DNA of 64,000 bases from Panopea generosa. Taxonomy: Eukaryota; Mollusca; Bivalvia; Adapedonta; Hiatellidae. Positions 60,306 to 64,000 of the stretch are shown in pieces. The DNA lies in contig CM055901.1 of the NCBI GenBank assembly GCA_029582155.1, positions 28,222,152 through 28,286,151 on the forward strand, given 5' to 3'. Below the pieces are notes generated by a model. It was not told the DNA's origin, did not search any database, and saw only the letters and a program-made list of their open reading frames with translations. How positions within the stretch are numbered: position 1 is the stretch's first letter; each line of letters opens with the position of its first letter. The position numbers and the translations under genes were made by a program.

Positions 60306-62119
60306 ACATAAAAAAACATTGCCAATATCATGATATATTTGTTTAGTCTTTTATTTTAAGAATAATGAAATTATATGACGTACAAGAATGACAATGTGTT
60401 AGATTATGATAAAAAAAGAGTGGGGTAAAATTTCATTGTTAATTATTTTATCATTCATATAATGTTTAAATCAACTCCTAAATGTATCTAATTACCTTAT
60501 GAACTTATGTAACAATATATATCACACCTAAGAAATGTAAATAAGTGCAATAGTAATCACATAACCTTCGGGTAATGACGATGTCCATGGAGCACCAACT
60601 CTGTATACAACCCATGTATGTTTTTATTTTCATGCACAATGCATTAAACTGTATTTGTTCAGTTTCTTCAAATCTTGGCATTCTTTGGTTTAACATAACC
60701 ATTTTTAAACCATTATTAAATATATTTGTGTACATTTATTGTTTTTTGTTTTGTTTTATTCTTGTGACAAAGTATTTAAATATCATATTTATTTACTTTC
60801 GTCCTTCATTTATTTTGATAATTAGGTTTAATAGGACAAACAGCAACTTAGATTAATATTCTCTTTGATAACAATATACATGTATTTCTGAAAATTGTAT
60901 ATTTGAATGAAATTAAAGTACCCCAATATGCATTCAGAAGAGTAATTCTGTTATGCAAGTGGCACAACTCTGATAAAATTTTTAATAAAATGAATGATAG
61001 TACCGGACTGCAGAGATTGTACAATAGTTAAGTATAAACCAATCCACATCCATTCACGCTAGTTTAGTAAACACAGAAACATGTTTATGTGGAAAAAGAT
61101 AACCAGAAAAAAGTGAAGTTAATAATGTTTGCCTTTAGCATTGGCAGCATGACGCTTAGTATATCAAAGCAGTAATAGATCAATTCAATTTGCAGTTTTG
61201 TTAGTTTGATACATGAACATACATTTATCATTATATGGTATTGTTTTTAACATTCCATGTGCACACAAAATGGTCTGTTTGTTTGTCAGCATGCTGTAAA
61301 ACGCTATTCAATTATTTAAATATTCGATTGCCAACATAGTAATTAAGATCATAATGATTGCAATCATTCTGTAATTACTAAGGATATTTGTACTTTATTT
61401 AGGTTTTGTTCTCTTTATGCTGTTATTTACATATTGTCCACACAAAAACACTTAAATGAGTTCTGTGTTTACTGTCTCTGATATTAAAACAAAATAACTA
61501 TTATCCTGTACAGTAAATATTCATTGCAAAGTATTTGAAGCTTTAATGAAACTGCTGTATACTAAACTGTCCAGTCTTAATGGCTAATTTGCTATTGAAC
61601 ATGTAAAGCCAAGCGGTAATGCAGTGAATAGAGAGTTCGTCACTCATGTTGGAGGTTGCGATCACTGACGGGTCCTGATGACCTCTCAAAAACAACACTG
61701 TACTTATTATACCAAATTAAACATGTACTTAAATTCAGCAAGCAAATTGTTCCAGGACAACATAAAGTTATAAATCTATTCTTTAGAGACAAAATTCTTC
61801 TGAAATCGAATTGTTTGTATGGTATTTTCAAAAAACTATTTTGGTGTGTGTATAATATGTATGGTGGAGTCTTGAACACATTGTCAGTTTTGGTTAAGTA
61901 CTTACAAATATTCTGTACTCATAACATCTCATGTACTTTGAACCCTTAGGGTGTGAGAGCTGTAGACCTTTTACCATAATATATTAGTTGTAAAAAGAAA
62001 AGTTCCTTATACAATATTATATTGTTGGTATATGGTGTTTAACATCGCTTTCAAAAAATGTTCAGTCATATTGCGACGGTTTCTATTTGAGACCAGATTC
62101 TAAGCGCATTCACAAGCAC

Positions 62120-62325
62120 AAACACATGGCATGATACTCCACCAAGTCACATTATACTGACACCAAATCGACCAGACAGAACTATCATCTAAATGCTGAG
62201 CAACAAGGGATGAAGCTTCTAGTACCATTTTTAAAGAATTTGGTATGGCCAGACTAGGAATTGAACCACCGACCTTGCAAGGCGGGCACTCTACCCCAAG
62301 ATCACCACTGCAATTTGCAACATTA
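62120..62325 (-). repeat. tRNA-like SINE, family D
   Basis: On the - strand: TTGGGGTAGAGTGCCCGCCT, B box GGTTCAATTCC, body, and end near GTGGAGTATCATGCCATGTG. It matches 10715-10920. Confidence 0.65.
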
Positions 62326-62487
62326 TTACAAGGGCTTTGATTTATGTTTCCTTCATAGGGCAAGCGGGATGGGATGCATTATCTGGACAGCGTTAGTACC
62401 GTACATGGTAGCTTGTACATACAGACACAGCAATTCATATATAACTTTGAGATTGTATTAAAATGAATATGTAATAAATAAACATCA

Positions 62488-62720
62488 GGCCATCCTTAAA
62501 AAAAATTGTTTGCCGTGCTCCTACCTACTCTCTCAAAATTGCCGCTACCCAAAATGTTTTTATTGCGTTTCAAGGCATTTAATTTTTTTCATGATTTTTG
62601 TACATCTTTGTTTAAAATGACAATGCAAAATAAAAAATCTGACCAAAAAAATAGCTACCTACCTTCCCACAGGAAAACTACTTGATAAGCTCAGCAAACA
62701 AACATTTTTTAAGGATGACC
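62488..62720. mobile_element. Inverted-repeat DNA element, family M3, intact copy
   Basis: TCA flanks both sides (62485-62487, 62721-62723). The ends are GGCCATCCTTAAAAAAAAT and, inverted, GGTCATCCTTAAAAAAT. At 233 bp, it contains TAGCTACCTACCTTCCCAC and TTGCGTTTCAAGGCATTT. Confidence 0.75.
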
Positions 62721-63591
62721 TCAGACATCATATATTATTATACGATTCATCTGTATAATTGCACAGTTTTGAAAATTAATTAAATATTGTTTTATTGGGT
62801 TAAAAGAGATACTTGATTACAAAATTTGCTTGAGAAATACAGATGTTATACCATGTGTTGCCGCTATATACCTATTTCAAATAATAGGTTGATGAATGAG
62901 GGAATTTTTGCTTTTCTAAACAAAAGATGGCTTTCTTTTTATGAGAAAAAACTGACATACTCACAAATGCTTATCTATAGCTGTTTTGGTGTTGAATGGG
63001 AAACGCTGATTTGGAAATATATATATATCACATGCAAATGTAACCAAGTCTTTCTGAACAATTCTACATGTAAATGTTTCTTTATTGTTGTTTTGTTATT
63101 TTTGGAGACTGGGTACATTACTTTTATTTTAATTTTCTCAATTTATGTTAAGTATCCCTGGTCCTTTATAACCGAATCTTGTCTTCACTTACTGTTGTCG
63201 ACATTAATTAATAAACTGTGCTGTAAACATTGTTACCTGGTTTGTGTTGTTGATACCTCTGCCGAACTCCCTTGTCCCAGTTTCACTAAACATCTCAACT
63301 TCCCCAACTCAAAATTTTGAAATTCTCTAACTTTATTTACATTGTTGACATTGTAAGTTATCCTTTACCAATACGTAAACAAGTGCTGTGATTTCTGTTA
63401 TGTGTGGTCATTTAATGTGACCTGAGTTATTTCTTCTTCAAAATGCAATACTCCTTCATTAATGAAGATTTTGTGCAGGCATCATAAAATGATTTAAAGT
63501 TGTTAGTTACGATGGATAGGGCAGTTTATACAGTTCGAGGTACAGTGACTTAAGTGGTACTTTTAAAACTATATGTACATTTGGTGATGGT

Positions 63592-64000
63592 CTACAGGTG
63601 GAAAATGGGGGTGAGGACAGCTTCAGGGATAAGGACTTTAAAAGCATCCACTTTGGCCGCCTCTTGTACAGAGGTTGAGTGTATGTTCCATTGTATTAGT
63701 GTTTTGGGGTAGAATGAGTATTTGTAAGTGTCTTTGGATGTTTTGATATGTTTGTAACAGTGGATATTGCTAAGTCTAGATCTGGAGTCAACGGGGACTA
63801 GTAGGTTATTTGGCGGGTTGAGTTACTATATGGTGGATTATTTTGTAGAACATTGTTAATCGTGATCGGTTTCTGCAGCCGGGTTTCAAGAGTGGGCCTA
63901 TTTATGCTTTTTAACATGATAGTAAGAGCTTGGTGTGAAACGAATCTGGCGACACGTCGTGTATTTTTTCTATTTGATATATTTGAGTTTTGGTATGAGG
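63592..64000 (-). pseudogene. LINE reverse-transcriptase C-terminal fragment, frameshifted, cut by the window edge
   Basis: On the - strand the stop codon is at 63592-63594. Reading upstream gives SVQEAAKVDAF, SFYPKTLIQWN, YKHIKTSKDTYKY and VDSRSR, then in other frames LTMFYKIIHHIV and, further, RRVARFVSHQ. This order is typical of the C-terminus of non-LTR retrotransposon ORF2. At least two frameshifts (near 63830-63840 and 63865-63875) show it is dead. The rest lies beyond position 64000. Confidence 0.72.

Larger units (their letters stand above)
58981..63591. other. AT-rich intergenic DNA downstream of GAK
   Basis: It contains a paired dispersed repeat (59690-60000), a family C SINE (60083-60305), a family D SINE (62120-62325) and an M3 element (62488-62720). 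Open frames here are short or lack an ATG and resemble nothing known to me. Confidence 0.6.

Noticed and set aside
62826..63320. Open frame of 164 codons on the + strand
   Set aside because: It begins at TTG with no ATG for about ten codons, is AT-rich with low-complexity hydrophobic runs, has no recognisable domain, and lies in repeat-rich intergenic DNA.

Overview
The window is AT-rich nuclear DNA from an animal. It has many GT-AG introns, two kinase genes of metazoan type, and a dense mix of tRNA-derived SINEs, short inverted-repeat DNA elements, LINE fragments and minisatellites. The protein matches (a Src42A/FRK-class Src kinase and a full-length GAK) fit a protostome invertebrate. Several dispersed repeats resemble ones I associate with bivalve genomes, so a bivalve mollusc is my best guess. 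That last step rests on memory, not on a search.

Layout. Positions 1-18851 hold the 3' part of a Src-family tyrosine kinase on the + strand: the end of the SH2 domain and the complete kinase domain, in six exons (1493-1656, 7007-7175, 12824-12982, 13686-13864, 17013-17169, 18640-18851). The start codon, SH3 domain and first half of SH2 lie to the left of the window. From 18852 to 30576 there is no convincing gene: 3' UTR of the kinase, degenerate and clean tandem repeats, a long inverted-repeat element, and the GAK promoter region, which has a perfect CRE palindrome about 60 bp before the start codon. From 30577 to 57599 lies a complete cyclin-G-associated kinase gene (GAK/auxilin family) on the + strand. 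Its 24 coding exons join in frame to 4050 nt, or 1349 codons plus stop. From 57600 to 64000 there is 3' UTR and intergenic repeat DNA, ending in a frameshifted LINE reverse-transcriptase fragment on the - strand at the right edge.

How the genes work. The Src-family kinase would act at the inner face of the plasma membrane in receptor and adhesion signalling. GAK would phosphorylate clathrin adaptors and use its C-terminal J domain to recruit Hsc70 for clathrin uncoating. The two genes are head to tail, about 11.7 kb apart, with no sign of a shared transcript.

The most unusual feature is in GAK exon 4. A 33-bp unit that spans the exon end and its splice donor is tandemly repeated about six times. 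This gives five near-identical CAG|GTAAGT donors that all keep the frame and have no stop between them. Other clear structures are SINEs with perfect target-site duplications, a hAT-like element with an 8-bp duplication, a piggyBac-like element flanked by TTAA, a three-copy inverted-repeat family with 3-bp duplications (one copy disrupted by a SINE), and clustered minisatellites in GAK introns 18-21.
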